DNA of 64,000 nt, from NCBI GenBank assembly GCA_030153215.1, contig JASKKA010000003.1, positions 1-64,000 on the forward strand, in the 5' to 3' direction. The translations under genes and the position numbers were made by a program. Shown here in pieces: positions 1-11,185 of this stretch (positions within the stretch are counted from its first letter, which is position 1; each line of letters opens with the position of its first letter). This DNA is from Trichococcus sp. (GTDB lineage Bacteria; Bacillota; Bacilli; Lactobacillales; Aerococcaceae). Below the pieces are notes generated by a model. The model was not told where the DNA came from, made no database searches, and worked only from the letters and a program-made list of their open reading frames with translations.

Positions 1-1440
1 CCTGTTAAGTGATGCAAAAAGAACCCCATTCTGATATGGTAAAGGTGTCGAAACCAACCATAAGAAAGGAGTTCTTCTCATGACTAGCTTACACAAAAAC
101 CAGGTAAAATTCAATTCAAATTTGACTATTTCACATACAGGTGGTCGCTTATCGAGTGATTCGGGTTTGGTCTTAGTTAAAGAGGTGATGAATACCTTCG
201 ACTTTTCACACGTAGCCAAACAGTGGCTCCATATTAAAGACAAACGTGTTTACTTCACACATGATAACTTAGCGATATTAGAACAACTCATTATGCAGTT
301 AATTGCTGGGTACTCGGCAGACTCATCAGCTAATCTATTAAGACAGGATCCAGTTTTTCAAGCTGTACTCGGTAAAAAAGAGTTGGCCTCACAATCGTCA
401 ATCTCACGGTTTTTAGATCGTTTCACCGAGGAGAACATGGATCAACTCCAAGCATTAAATCAGTCGCTGATTGATAAAGCGCGTTTGATTCGCAATGACA
501 CCGAGTTAATCATTGATGTCGATTCCACACATTTGGATACCTTTGGACGCCAAGAACAAACAGATTATAATGCCCATTATCAAACCTACGGCTATCACCC
601 ATTAGTTGCATTTGACGGATTGACCGGAGATTTCCTAAAAGCTGAACTGCGTTCAGGCAATCAGTACACGTCTAAAGGGGTAAAAGCCTTTATCGACCCG
701 CTGTTACACCACTACAAGAGCACGTTACCTCATACCGAGATATTGGTTCGGGGTGACAGCGGCTTCGCCACACCAGAGGTGTATGAATCTTGTGAAGCAA
801 CTGAAAGCCAGTACGTTATCCGATTAAAGAGCAATCGGAGGTTAAGTCAGTTAGCTGAACACTCTGTTCTTTATGGGGATAATAAAAAATGGGAAGACCG
901 AGAAATACAGTATTTTTCACTCCCTTATCAAGCACAATCCTGGTCAAAACCCCGTCGCGTTTGTATTCGATCAATCCGTGAAGCAGGAGAGCTTCTTTTT
1001 CACCACGCATTCATTGTGACGAATCTATCCGATAATGTCTCGCCTGAAGTCATATTCTCTCTTGCAAGCGTGGAACAATGGAAAATTTCATCAAAGAAGC
1101 GAAATCAGGCTTTTATTTTGACAAAACAGATAGTCCGCGTTTCCTGGAAAATCATGTCAGAATGATGATCAGTGTCCTGGCTTACAACCTCGTCAATTTT
1201 TTAAAGACCATTGGATTTGAACAAGTGAATCGGGGGATGACGATTCATTCTATACGATTGACATTGCTTAAAGTTGCCGGAAAACTCGTTAAAACAGGTA
1301 GACAAGTCTATCTCAAACTGTCGAGTTATCATGTGTATCAAACTGAATTTTATAAGGTTTTTGAATGCCTACGGCGATCTAGGCAATGGATTTAGGCTAG
1401 TTATCGTAAAAATTTTTAACCTATTTTTCCAAGGGGTCAG
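1..1440 (+). mobile_element. IS1380-family-like insertion sequence (ends approximate; right end not defined)
   Basis: Encodes a DDE transposase in two overlapping frames (80..1165 and 1078..1395). The window's first base may coincide with the IS end (CCTGTTAAGTGATGC). Confidence 0.6.
80..1395 (+). pseudogene. IS1380-family transposase, frameshifted
   Basis: N-part MTSLHKNQVKFNSNLTISHTGGRLSSDSGLVLV...; C-part in another frame MENFIKEAKSGFYFDKTDSPRFLENHVRMMISVLAYNLVNF. The frame changes around 1057-1075. Confidence 0.75.
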
Positions 1441-1591
1441 TCTGCCCTTAAATAGACAAATAATTTTTATTATAGCCTTCTTCCGTATATATCCTGTTCG
1501 AAAACACATTATTTTGGAAGAATGTATCTGCCTAATTTAAATGTAGGCACTTTGTTCAAAAAAATAGCTTAAATTTAGAGCTATGAATTAT

Positions 1592-2227
1592 TCAGGAGTT
1601 ATTGTTTTGTAGAACGTGTTCGAGTATTGCCGCTGCTTTTCCTTCAAACACGCATTCTTGGTAATTATCCGTTAGATTATCTTGATTCAATAGAATCGTA
1701 ACAATCGAATCATTGTCACTGATTTCCTCGTCTTCTTCCTTGAAGGCCGCAACCTGCTCCTCGGACAAACCTAAGTCGCCAAACTTCGTCCCCGACCACG
1801 TGCCATCATCGCTTTTCCCATAGGCCGCTTCCAGCTTCGTCAAAGTCTCCGCAGCTTCCTCCTCTGTCAGCATATAGCGCAACGTCACGCCAATCAAGCC
1901 AAAGCCCGGCTCAAAGACCAAGTCAGGAGCAGCCATCCCCACTTCCGTCTCCATGGCACTGGTAAAAGAGAATACCTGATATTTTTCGGGAGTGACATCC
2001 AGCGCCGCCTCTTCCACATCCAAGTCTAAGGCCTCCATAGCCTCATCTTCTCCCATCCCCCAACTAACATCTTCAAAAGGTGGCGTCCAGTCATAGGTCA
2101 CATCCTCGGGCTCCTCCTGGGTAGAGCAGCCACCTAAGAAACACACTGCCAACAAGCCTAACAAAAGTTTTTTCACATTCACTCCTCCAGTCAAAATAAA
2201 CTCAAAATAAATTGAAAGAACACACAA
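1592..2227 (-). CDS. putative lipoprotein of unknown function
   Basis: Signal peptide and lipobox KKLLLGLLAVCFLGGCS; acidic mature protein. Confidence 0.6.
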   Translation of the reverse strand: MCVLSIYFEFILTGGVNVKKLLLGLLAVCFLGGCSTQEEPEDVTYDWTPPFEDVSWGMGEDEAMEALDLDVEEAALDVTPEKYQVFSFTSAMETEVGMAAPDLVFEPGFGLIGVTLRYMLTEEEAAETLTKLEAAYGKSDDGTWSGTKFGDLGLSEEQVAAFKEEDEEISDNDSIVTILLNQDNLTDNYQECVFEGKAAAILEHVLQNNNS

Positions 2228-2262
2228 TAAGCAACTACTAACATGAAATTAACCAAAATAAG

Positions 2263-3913
2263 TGTCAACGGCAACATTAAAATGTAGGAAGGGCATGCGG
2301 ACAAAAACTTGGACTGAAATAAGTTTGGAGGACGTCTCATGTACACATATGAAGAACGGAAAAAAGCTGTTGATTTATATTTTAAATATGATCAAGCATT
2401 GGCTGCTACAACTAAAAAACTTGGATATCCTTCTGTTGGTGCCCTCAGACAATGGATTAGAGAATTTCAATCTTCAGATAAGCTGCACAAAAAATATCAA
2501 CGTACTTCTTGGAAATATACGCTTGCTCAAAAAGAAGTTGCTGTGAATCATTATTTAGATTATGGGCAATGTTATGCACGTACAATTCGAAAGTTTGGCT
2601 ATCCAAATAAAACTACTTTAAGAAAATGGTTGGAAGAATACGCTCCATCTACTCGTAAAGTTCGTCAAAATTCGATACACTATACAAAACAAGAAAAAGA
2701 AGCTGCTGTCCTAGCCCTGTGCACTCGTTCACTCTCTGCTAAATCAATCGCAAATGATTTTGGCGTAACCAGACAAGCATTGTACTTATGGAAAAACAAG
2801 CTGCTTGGAAAAGGAGCTACTAAACCTTTGAAATCAATGAATGTCACTCCTGAAATCAAATTGTTGAAAGAGGAACGAGATATCCTTCAACGTGAAGTAT
2901 ACAAACTGCGCTTAGAAAAAGAAATTTTAGAACAGGCGTCTGATTTAATAAAAAAAGAGCCTGGCATCGATCCAATCATATTGACAAACAAAGAGAAAAC
3001 ACAAGTGATTGATGCCTTATGCTCCAAATATAGCGTAATTGAGCTATTAAGAATTCTTGATTTGCCCAAAAGTAGCTATTACTATCACAGGAAACAATTA
3101 GCTATCCCAGACAAATATTCAAAAGAACGCTCCTTAATTGTGCAATTATTTCATGACAATAAAGGAAGATATGGCTATCGTCGTATTTATTGTTCGCTTA
3201 AGTTATTAGGAATTACTTTATCTGAAAAAGTGGTACGTCGCATTATGACTGAAGAGAAATTAAAGGTGAAGTCACTTCGATTAAGAAAGTACAATTCTTA
3301 TGGAGGAGAAATTACTCCTGCTGTTCCGAACCTTTTAAAACGTGATTTTAAAGCTGACCAACCAAACAAGAAATGGCTCACTGATATTACAGAATTTCAT
3401 ATTCCCTCTGGGAAGGTCTATCTTTCTCCAATGATTGATTGTTTTGATGGAGCTATCGTTAGTTGGACAATTAGCACAAAACCCAATGCAGATATGGTCA
3501 ATTCAATGTTAGAGAACGCTATAGCCACATTAAATGCAAAGGATTCTCCAATTGTTCATTCTGATCGTGGCGCACATTACCGTTGGCCAGGTTGGATCAA
3601 ACGAATGAAAGAAGCCTGTTTAGTCCGTTCAATGTCAAAAAAAGGATATTCTCCTGATAATTCTGCTTGTGAAGGCTTTTTTGGGCGCCTCAAGAATGAA
3701 TTCTTTTATGGGCAGGATTGGAAGTCGACATCTATTGATCAATTTATCACTGATTTGGATAACTACATTCTTTGGTACAACAAAAAGCGAATCAAGTGTT
3801 CATTGGGCGGATTAAGTCCATTAGATTATCGTAAGAAACTAGGTATTGTATAAAATTTTGGTGCAGGAAAACGTCCGCACCCCCGAACCTACAATTTTAA
3901 GTTGCCCTTGACA
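2263..3913 (+). mobile_element. IS3-family insertion sequence
   Basis: Terminal inverted repeats read directly: left TGTCAACGGCAACATTAAAATGTAGG; right end reverse complement TGTCAAGGGCAACTTAAAATTGTAGG. Flanks a single transposase ORF. Confidence 0.85.
2339..3853 (+). CDS. IS3-family transposase (single ORF, HTH plus integrase core)
   Basis: N-terminal HTH repeats; C-terminal rve core with NKKWLTDITEFHIPSGKVYLSPMIDCFDG, IVHSDRGAHYR, GFFGRLKNEFFYG. Confidence 0.9.
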   Translation: MYTYEERKKAVDLYFKYDQALAATTKKLGYPSVGALRQWIREFQSSDKLHKKYQRTSWKYTLAQKEVAVNHYLDYGQCYARTIRKFGYPNKTTLRKWLEEYAPSTRKVRQNSIHYTKQEKEAAVLALCTRSLSAKSIANDFGVTRQALYLWKNKLLGKGATKPLKSMNVTPEIKLLKEERDILQREVYKLRLEKEILEQASDLIKKEPGIDPIILTNKEKTQVIDALCSKYSVIELLRILDLPKSSYYYHRKQLAIPDKYSKERSLIVQLFHDNKGRYGYRRIYCSLKLLGITLSEKVVRRIMTEEKLKVKSLRLRKYNSYGGEITPAVPNLLKRDFKADQPNKKWLTDITEFHIPSGKVYLSPMIDCFDGAIVSWTISTKPNADMVNSMLENAIATLNAKDSPIVHSDRGAHYRWPGWIKRMKEACLVRSMSKKGYSPDNSACEGFFGRLKNEFFYGQDWKSTSIDQFITDLDNYILWYNKKRIKCSLGGLSPLDYRKKLGIV

Positions 3914-3920
3914 TAACTCC

Positions 3921-4505
3921 CTACTCCTGAAAATGCTCATGCAATGGTTGATAAAGATGATATCCTAGCAGGCAACCGATAAAGTTTAAGAAGATATCAC
4001 TTATCGCAAATGTGCCAAGGTAAAACACAAACTGTATCGTCTCAATCCCCACAATCGTCAGGAGAGCTACGATGACAAACTCCCGATAACGAGCCTTCAT
4101 CCCATACAAAAGTCCCAGTGGTATGAAGTAGCAAACATTTAGTAGTGCCTCAAGCCAGCTTAGCCTCCCACCCATCAAAAAGTCGATAGGATTCAGAATC
4201 AAGGCCTGATAACGGGGAGCCTTGGTGAATAAAACGACGAACAATAAGAACAAATACACACTAAAAAATAGATAAAGATAAACTACGGATAATTTTCCTA
4301 AAGACCACTGTAGGTAAAACAACCAAATCACCAATGCGAGAAAACTGATTAACACCAATTCAGTATAGACAAAACGCTCCATCGTCTGGGCAATCCGAGG
4401 ATACCCCGCTAGAACCGGCAGAGCAATAAAGTGGATCAACAGACCACTGATGCCCACCGCGACTAGCAACGCCACCACGTTCTTGATTACTCTCACGTCA
4501 CCCAC
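3921..4505 (-). CDS. VanZ-like family membrane protein
   Basis: Multi-TM protein with NPIDFLMGGRLSWLEALLNVCYFIPLGLLYG and IETIQFVFYLGTFAISDIFLNFIGCLLGY, typical of VanZ-like proteins. Confidence 0.75.
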   Translation of the reverse strand: MGDVRVIKNVVALLVAVGISGLLIHFIALPVLAGYPRIAQTMERFVYTELVLISFLALVIWLFYLQWSLGKLSVVYLYLFFSVYLFLLFVVLFTKAPRYQALILNPIDFLMGGRLSWLEALLNVCYFIPLGLLYGMKARYREFVIVALLTIVGIETIQFVFYLGTFAISDIFLNFIGCLLGYHLYQPLHEHFQE

Positions 4506-4560
4506 TTCCTTTCACAAAAATGGCGCCCCACATCAGGACGCCATTCATCACTATTGGTAC

Positions 4561-5517
4561 TTAAAAGTCCAACTCACCTTTCAAGATGTCTTGCACCCGT
4601 TTCAACTCATCTTCGGAAACCCGTTGGTAACTGATATTGTCCTGCATGAAACCTTCCCCTTGCATCTGTTCTGTCTTGACGTGGGTAAAGGCCTCCCGAT
4701 AGTTTAAGGCAATCTTCTTCATGTCCGCAAAATGCATATCGGTGGTCACATTGGTTTCCATCGCATTCAAGACTTCCTGATACTTGGTAATCCCATCCAT
4801 CGACAACAATTTCTTCACCACACCCACGACGATATCCCGCTGACGCTCCTGCCGACCATAGTCGCCACGAGGGTCTTCGTACCGCATCCTTGAAAAGGAT
4901 AGTGCCATATCCCCATCCAAAGTGTTTAGCCCATGTTTAAAGGTGTACTCATCTTGGGTAAACTCTGTTTCGTTACGCACCTGCACACCACCCACTGCAT
5001 CGACGAGCTCTTTCAGGCCCTTCATATTGATGGCAGCGTAATGATCGATAGGAATATCCAGGTACTTCTCCACGGTATCCATCGACATCGCCGCCCCACC
5101 AAAGGCATAGGCATGGTTGATCTTATCATCTGTCCCATGACCCACAATCGGCACATAGGTATCTCTGGCAATGCTGACAATCGTAGTCTTCTTATCTTTC
5201 GGATTAACCGTCGCCACCATCATGGTATCCGAACGCCCTTGTTCCGTCCGACCCAAATCCCCGGTATCGATCCCAAGTAACAAAACTGAAAAAGAATCTT
5301 GCTCTTCCAAGTCTACTGCCTGTTCTCGCTTGGCTGGATTTTTACGTTTAACAGATTCATACGTCTGATCCGCTGACCCTCGGACATCGAAGTAAACCTT
5401 GGCACCAAGTCCGACTACTACCAATGTGATTGCAAGAATTAGTCCCACGATTCCTAAAATGATTTTTTTCCCTGTTGACAATGAATGATCCCTCGTTTCC
5501 CTGACTAAGTTAAACAA
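4561..5517 (-). CDS. LCP (LytR-CpsA-Psr) family cell-envelope transferase
   Basis: LLLGIDTGDLGRTEQGRSDTMMVATVNPKDKKTTIVSIARDTYVPI; SRMRYEDPRGDYGRQERQRDIV. Confidence 0.92.
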   Translation of the reverse strand: MFNLVRETRDHSLSTGKKIILGIVGLILAITLVVVGLGAKVYFDVRGSADQTYESVKRKNPAKREQAVDLEEQDSFSVLLLGIDTGDLGRTEQGRSDTMMVATVNPKDKKTTIVSIARDTYVPIVGHGTDDKINHAYAFGGAAMSMDTVEKYLDIPIDHYAAINMKGLKELVDAVGGVQVRNETEFTQDEYTFKHGLNTLDGDMALSFSRMRYEDPRGDYGRQERQRDIVVGVVKKLLSMDGITKYQEVLNAMETNVTTDMHFADMKKIALNYREAFTHVKTEQMQGEGFMQDNISYQRVSEDELKRVQDILKGELDF

Positions 5518-5676
5518 AAGTACTGCCTATTTACTCAATAACACACTATTCTTAATGATAATTAAGTTAGTGGGGGATGTCAAAGCAAATTTGATCTATG
5601 AGACATTATATAGAAGAAATCAAAAAACTCCTAATCAACAATTACTTAAGGAAATCAAATATATTTGACAATGTAA

Positions 5677-6549
5677 TTATAGCGTTGCAGCAAGATGCTT
5701 AATATAAGTCTTCAATTCTTCGCCAATTTCAGGATGTTTCAGACCCATTTCCACATTGGCTTCAACCATGCCCAGTTTGTCACCAACATCATACCGCTTG
5801 CCTGTAAATTCATGGGCAAAAACCCGTTGAATCTTATTTAAATTATCAATGGCATCTGTCAACTGAATTTCATTGCCAGCACCAGGAGTTTGATTTTCTA
5901 AAATTTCAAAGATTTCAGGTTTCAATAAGTAGCGACCAATAATCGCTAAATCGCTAGGTGCATCTTCAGGCTTTGGTTTTTCCACAAAAGAATTCACATC
6001 ATACAAACCTTTAGAAACTTCCTTATTTGGATTGATGATCCCGTACTTAGAAGTTTCGTTATGGGGAACCTTCATTACAGCCAAAGTCGCAGCCTGAGTT
6101 TGTTCATAATCATCAATCAGTTGTTTCGTTAAAGGCACCTTATCTTCCATGATGTCATCTCCCAACATCACGATAAAAGGTTCATCCCCCACAAAAGCCT
6201 TCGCTTGCAAGACCGCATGTCCCAAGCCTAGCGGATGTTTTTGACGAATAAAATGCAAGTTAATGGCAGTCGTCGCTTCAACCAATGCCAACAACTCAGT
6301 CTTATTCTTTTCTGCAAGATTTTGTTCCAACGCCAAATTCGCATCAAAATGATCCTCAATCGGCCGCTTGCCTTTACCAGTTACCACCAAAATATCTTCA
6401 ATCCCCGAAGCAATCGCCTCTTCAACGATAAATTGAATCGTTGGCTTATCAACAATTGGCAACATTTCTTTGGCAATCGCTTTTGTCGCTGGTAAAAACC
6501 GTGTACCTAACCCCGCTGCGGGGATGATTGCTTTACGGACTTTTTTCAT
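5677..6549 (-). CDS. galU: UTP--glucose-1-phosphate uridylyltransferase
   Basis: [45 protein letters not shown]...; likely start at 6549. Confidence 0.95.
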   Translation of the reverse strand: MKKVRKAIIPAAGLGTRFLPATKAIAKEMLPIVDKPTIQFIVEEAIASGIEDILVVTGKGKRPIEDHFDANLALEQNLAEKNKTELLALVEATTAINLHFIRQKHPLGLGHAVLQAKAFVGDEPFIVMLGDDIMEDKVPLTKQLIDDYEQTQAATLAVMKVPHNETSKYGIINPNKEVSKGLYDVNSFVEKPKPEDAPSDLAIIGRYLLKPEIFEILENQTPGAGNEIQLTDAIDNLNKIQRVFAHEFTGKRYDVGDKLGMVEANVEMGLKHPEIGEELKTYIKHLAATL

Positions 6550-6581
6550 TGTACTCTCTCCCTTTGACAACAACATTCATC

Positions 6582-7604
6582 TTATAAAAATGTTGTTATA
6601 CTTTCTGGATCATTTCTAAATGATTTACAATATAGATTTTCTTGATTAAAATTCCCAACTGCAATATACATAATTAAATTTTCATTTTCTGGTACGTTTA
6701 AAACTTTTCTTGTACTTATTTCGTCTTTAATATTAAACATTGTATGAAGAGGGCATGCTGCTAAACCCACATACTCCAAACCATTCAATATTGACATGGA
6801 AAACAACCCACCATCGATATATACTTGATTTCTTTCTTTTGTTTCAATAAAAGCGCTCGTATCCGTTGTTATCAGTAGCAGACAAGGCGGTAGCTTATAT
6901 CCTTTGAAACCAGCTTGTATATTTAAGGCTTGTTCAATTAATTTTTCATCGGTTATCACTCGAATTCGAGAGGATTGTCGATTACATACAGAAGGTGTTT
7001 TCATTGAGATTGCAATTACTTCTTTAATCCTATTAATATCTACTGGATCATCTGAATACTCTCTTATTGCAAAACGATTTTCAAAAAGCGTTTTATAGTC
7101 TTTCGTTTGATTATCTAATTTCTGTTGAATATTAACTTCTTCAAAACCACCAATTTTTGAAGTACAATTTGCAATCTCATTTTTAATAAATTCAAAATTA
7201 TTTGTATAGTGTTCGGGAAGTTGTTTCCCCAACTTTTCGTGTTTTTCAGCATAGGTCTTTAAACAACTTAGAGCATTTACGTAAACCTTGTTTTCTTTTG
7301 AATATCCCTTATCAATATATTCTTTAAGAAATCCAGATAGTTCTGTAAGAGGATTTTTGCCAAATCCCGCTCTAAATTTACGATGACTTAGCCCTTTTTC
7401 TAATTGATGTGCCCGAAAAGTAATTTTTGCATTTAATTGGTTCTCATCAGATGAAAAGACGTTTGAAAAATTATCATAATACTTTTTTTTATCCCATCGA
7501 TATTGCTTTGATAAACTAAATTTTGACGCTTTAAACTTTAAATACGCCACATTCTTAGGTCCTAGAGTTCTTTTTACACTAGATTTCAATGAAGTCATTG
7601 TCAT
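6582..7604 (-). CDS. nitroreductase-family protein within the polysaccharide locus
   Basis: FAIREYSDDPVDINRIKEVIAISMKTPSVCNRQSSRIRVI and ACPLHTMFNIKDE nitroreductase-like motifs. Confidence 0.75.
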   Translation of the reverse strand: MTMTSLKSSVKRTLGPKNVAYLKFKASKFSLSKQYRWDKKKYYDNFSNVFSSDENQLNAKITFRAHQLEKGLSHRKFRAGFGKNPLTELSGFLKEYIDKGYSKENKVYVNALSCLKTYAEKHEKLGKQLPEHYTNNFEFIKNEIANCTSKIGGFEEVNIQQKLDNQTKDYKTLFENRFAIREYSDDPVDINRIKEVIAISMKTPSVCNRQSSRIRVITDEKLIEQALNIQAGFKGYKLPPCLLLITTDTSAFIETKERNQVYIDGGLFSMSILNGLEYVGLAACPLHTMFNIKDEISTRKVLNVPENENLIMYIAVGNFNQENLYCKSFRNDPESITTFL

Positions 7605-7641
7605 TGTTCCTCCTATAATTAACTTCTTGCAAATTACTTAA

Positions 7642-8739
7642 TCAGAAATATTTTTTCGTCAAACTCAACGCTTCAGCAATCACCATATGCATATCAAAGT
7701 ATTTATACATACCCAAGCGGCCACCAAAAATCACTTTACCTTCTTTATCTGCTAAATCTTTATATTGTTGGTATAGTTCATTATTTTTATCATCATTTAC
7801 TGGATAATAAGGTTCATCGCCAGGATGCCAGTCTGCAGGGTATTCTTTCGTGATAATAGTTTTTTCTTGAGTACCAAATTCAAAATGCTTATGTTCGATA
7901 ATTCTAGTGTAGGCGTGATCTGCATCAGTGTAGTTTACTACCGCATTTCCTTGGTAGTTTTCTTCGTCAAGAATTTCATTTTCAAATTTCAATGAACGGT
8001 ATTCCAAACGCCCAAATTTATAATCGTAATATTGATCAATCATTCCAGTGTAGACAATTTTGTCAGCTTCTGCTTCAAATTGTTCCCGCTTATCAAAGAA
8101 ATCAGTGTTTAGTTGGACTTCGATATTTGGATGGTCCAACATTTTTTCCACGATTTGTGTATAACCACCAATTGGAATTCCTTGGTATTTATCGTTGAAA
8201 TAGTTGTTATCATATGTCAAGCGTACAGGCAAACGTTTGATGATAAATGCTGGTAATTCAGTACAAGAACGTCCCCATTGTTTTTCAGTATAATCTTTAA
8301 TCAATTTCTTATAGATATCTGTGCCCACTAAAGAAATAGCTTGTTCTTCCAAATTCTCTGGCTCTTTGCCGCCTAAAACTGCCCGCTGCTCGTCAATTTT
8401 TGCTTTGGCTTCAGCAGGAGTTACCACGCCCCATAACTTATTGAAAGTGTTCATATTGAAAGGCATATTGTAAATTTCACCATGATAATTAGCAATTGGT
8501 GAATTAGTATAACGGTTAAACTCCGCAAATTGATTCACATAATCCCAAACTTCTTTATTTGAAGTATGGAAAATATGGGCACCATATTGATGAAATTGAA
8601 TTCCTTCAACTTCCTTTGTATAAATATTTCCGGCAATATGATCACGTTTTTCAATGACCTTAACCTGATGCCCCTTCTTCGCAGCTTCATTTGCAAAAAT
8701 CGCTCCGAAAAGACCTGATCCGACTACTAAGTAATTCAT
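7642..8739 (-). CDS. glf: UDP-galactopyranose mutase
   Basis: MNYLVVGSGLFGAIFANEAAKKGHQVKVIEKRDHIAGNIYTKEVEGIQFHQYGAHIFHTSNKEVWDYVNQF; complete 365 aa. Confidence 0.95.
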   Translation of the reverse strand: MNYLVVGSGLFGAIFANEAAKKGHQVKVIEKRDHIAGNIYTKEVEGIQFHQYGAHIFHTSNKEVWDYVNQFAEFNRYTNSPIANYHGEIYNMPFNMNTFNKLWGVVTPAEAKAKIDEQRAVLGGKEPENLEEQAISLVGTDIYKKLIKDYTEKQWGRSCTELPAFIIKRLPVRLTYDNNYFNDKYQGIPIGGYTQIVEKMLDHPNIEVQLNTDFFDKREQFEAEADKIVYTGMIDQYYDYKFGRLEYRSLKFENEILDEENYQGNAVVNYTDADHAYTRIIEHKHFEFGTQEKTIITKEYPADWHPGDEPYYPVNDDKNNELYQQYKDLADKEGKVIFGGRLGMYKYFDMHMVIAEALSLTKKYF

Positions 8740-8769
8740 CTTTAATTTAACTCCCTCACACTTATTAGA

Positions 8770-10014
8770 CTAATCTCCTAATTTTTTTGAAATCAAGTAT
8801 CTATTTCTATATAACGCAATACCTCTAAAAATGGCCATCAATAAATTAACAACGCTCATAACAATCACAACATTTAACAATGTAATAGTATTTGTAGCCC
8901 ATAGTATGAAATAACAAACTAGATTTACTATAGTTGCAAATGGTAATGCCGCATTAGCATAGTTTGCCTTTCCAATTGGAGATAAGGCAGGGTATCCTAA
9001 AAACAAACTGAAAAATCCAAAAAAGGTATTCACCACTAGGATTCTTAAGTATATACCCGCTTCTGCATAGTTTGGTCCTAAAACTAAGCTACATACAAAA
9101 TCAGCAAAAACAAAAATAACAGTACACCCTAAAAACCAAATTATTCCACCAAAAATGATAATTTTTTTCAAAAGTTTGTAATCTTTATTTCGTACCATAT
9201 GTGGATAAATACTATCATTTACTGGTGTCAATAACATATCTCCAGCAGTAGTTATTTTGGTAATCCCGGATAGAATTCCTGTCTCAATTGACGATGGAGA
9301 AAATTTCAATCCCAAGAAAAAAGTGCCTATCGAATTATTGATACTCACTGAAATTCTTGATAAGAAGTACGGAAACCCCTCACGAAGTATTTCAATTATA
9401 TTTTTAATACTAAGAGAAGTAAACTTAACACCCTTTTTAAACATCATTATTACAGTAATTATTAAAGCAGCAAGGTCTCCTATAATATAAGATAAAGGAA
9501 CCAGATTTACTTGTTGATCACCAGATACTAGAAATAGCACCAACCCTATACATAATGACTTTGCAATGACAGCTCTTATTGTTATAGTTTTCATTTCTTC
9601 TATTCCTCTAAAATAAAAATCTGGTAATAAAGCTTTAATAAAGGAATCTAAAATAAAGAGCCCCACAAACAGAAAATTTTCTCTAATCATTTTAATAAAA
9701 ACAGCACTAAATAAAAACAGAAATAATGATATTATTGATAGAAATATTTTAGCAAAAGTAACAGTTGTAACAGCCTCATTTATTTTGCCAAAATCCGACT
9801 GATACTTTGCAATTTGTGCCGTACCTGAAATGCTGAATCCATATTCTACAATCATTTGAAAAATTAATACAAATGACATCGAAAAGCCTACCAAACCAAA
9901 TTTTTCAACACTTAATACACGAGAAAGGTATGGGAACAACATTAGTCCTAAAAAATAATTTGAAAATGTTAAGATATATAAAAACAAGGTGTTTTTAGCA
10001 ATTTTATTTTTCAT
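8770..10014 (-). CDS. oligosaccharide flippase (Wzx-like)
   Basis: Polytopic; NTLFLYILTFSNYFLGLMLFPYLSRVLSVEKFGLVGF N-terminus typical of flippases. Confidence 0.88.
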   Translation of the reverse strand: MKNKIAKNTLFLYILTFSNYFLGLMLFPYLSRVLSVEKFGLVGFSMSFVLIFQMIVEYGFSISGTAQIAKYQSDFGKINEAVTTVTFAKIFLSIISLFLFLFSAVFIKMIRENFLFVGLFILDSFIKALLPDFYFRGIEEMKTITIRAVIAKSLCIGLVLFLVSGDQQVNLVPLSYIIGDLAALIITVIMMFKKGVKFTSLSIKNIIEILREGFPYFLSRISVSINNSIGTFFLGLKFSPSSIETGILSGITKITTAGDMLLTPVNDSIYPHMVRNKDYKLLKKIIIFGGIIWFLGCTVIFVFADFVCSLVLGPNYAEAGIYLRILVVNTFFGFFSLFLGYPALSPIGKANYANAALPFATIVNLVCYFILWATNTITLLNVVIVMSVVNLLMAIFRGIALYRNRYLISKKLGD

Positions 10015-11164
10015 TCTTTATCAACTCAGTTTGGGTTTTTTTTACCTCTTCTTGAACAGTAGCTAAAGAAGTCTGCAGCCACTCCAAAGAGTCCGTCTTT
10101 AATTTTTTTAAATTATCATTAGCAACTTTAAAATCGATATTCTTATTTAAGTGAATCTCAGTATTTGCAATAACATTTTGTTTTGTTAATTCTAATAGTG
10201 ATAAAATAGAGTCCAATCTCTCATCAGTTTTAATTTTCCCACCATCATTATCTGCAATTCTAAAAAATATTTTATTGTAGATTATTGAAAAAACAATCCC
10301 GTGAAACGAATTTGATATTACATATTTAGCATCATGAATATATTTTATAAACTCCGATGGCCCTGCTTCAAAATCAACTTTTTGCCCATAAATTTGACAT
10401 TTATAAGTATTTACGCCAGTGAATACTGTTACCACAGGTAAATTTAGCATCTCACTAATTTTCTTAACAGTAGATAGCACTTCTTTGCTCGCCTTGATAC
10501 AGTAAAAAAAGATATAATCCCCATCAAATTTACAATCAGCGTTATTGTATAATTCATTGTAGTCATTTTTTTCCAATAAGAATGTTGGATCTAAAACAAC
10601 TTGAATACGTTTTTCAGGAATCAATTTATCTAAAGCTACTTTAACTGATTGTTCTCTAACAGATAGGTATTCAAATTTCTTAATACTTTCAATAATATCC
10701 GAACCAAATTGATTTGTAAGTGATTTACCAAAACTAGGAGCATAAGAAATTTTGTGTTGGTTTACTGGCAATAAGTATATGTTAGAAAAATCTGGCATAG
10801 AAGCATTATTCCAGATCTGGTCACTACCAGCAATTAAGCAATCATATTCCTGAGAAACTTCAGCAAATTTATTTTCCTCATCAAACCTATCAGTCAGATT
10901 TAAATTATCAAGCACATTATTAAATCTATTCTTTCTTTTAGTTAATTTATTATAATGTGGGATATTCAACGCACCTTTTATCAATCCTTTTAATGATAAT
11001 TCTTTAAAAATGATATTCTGATACAACGAATATTGAGCAGTTGGTACAAAATTAATAATTTTATTTGGATATCCCATTTTATAAATAGTTTTTTGCAGCG
11101 CATAGGCTTGTAAGAATGAGCCATTATTATGTGCAGTGTGTAAAGTTACAGTCGCTGTCTTCAT
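10004..11164 (-). CDS. polysaccharide pyruvyl transferase family protein
   Basis: NNGSFLQAYALQK; YDCLIAGSDQIWN; SVREQS; YVISNSFHGIVFSIIY. Confidence 0.88.
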   Translation of the reverse strand: MKTATVTLHTAHNNGSFLQAYALQKTIYKMGYPNKIINFVPTAQYSLYQNIIFKELSLKGLIKGALNIPHYNKLTKRKNRFNNVLDNLNLTDRFDEENKFAEVSQEYDCLIAGSDQIWNNASMPDFSNIYLLPVNQHKISYAPSFGKSLTNQFGSDIIESIKKFEYLSVREQSVKVALDKLIPEKRIQVVLDPTFLLEKNDYNELYNNADCKFDGDYIFFYCIKASKEVLSTVKKISEMLNLPVVTVFTGVNTYKCQIYGQKVDFEAGPSEFIKYIHDAKYVISNSFHGIVFSIIYNKIFFRIADNDGGKIKTDERLDSILSLLELTKQNVIANTEIHLNKNIDFKVANDNLKKLKTDSLEWLQTSLATVQEEVKKTQTELIKNEK

Positions 11165-11185
11165 TTACTAATCCATCCATTCTTT

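Noticed and set aside
816-1010. 64-aa minus-strand ORF inside the IS1380-like transposase
   Set aside because: Antisense shadow of a coding frame; no independent start context.
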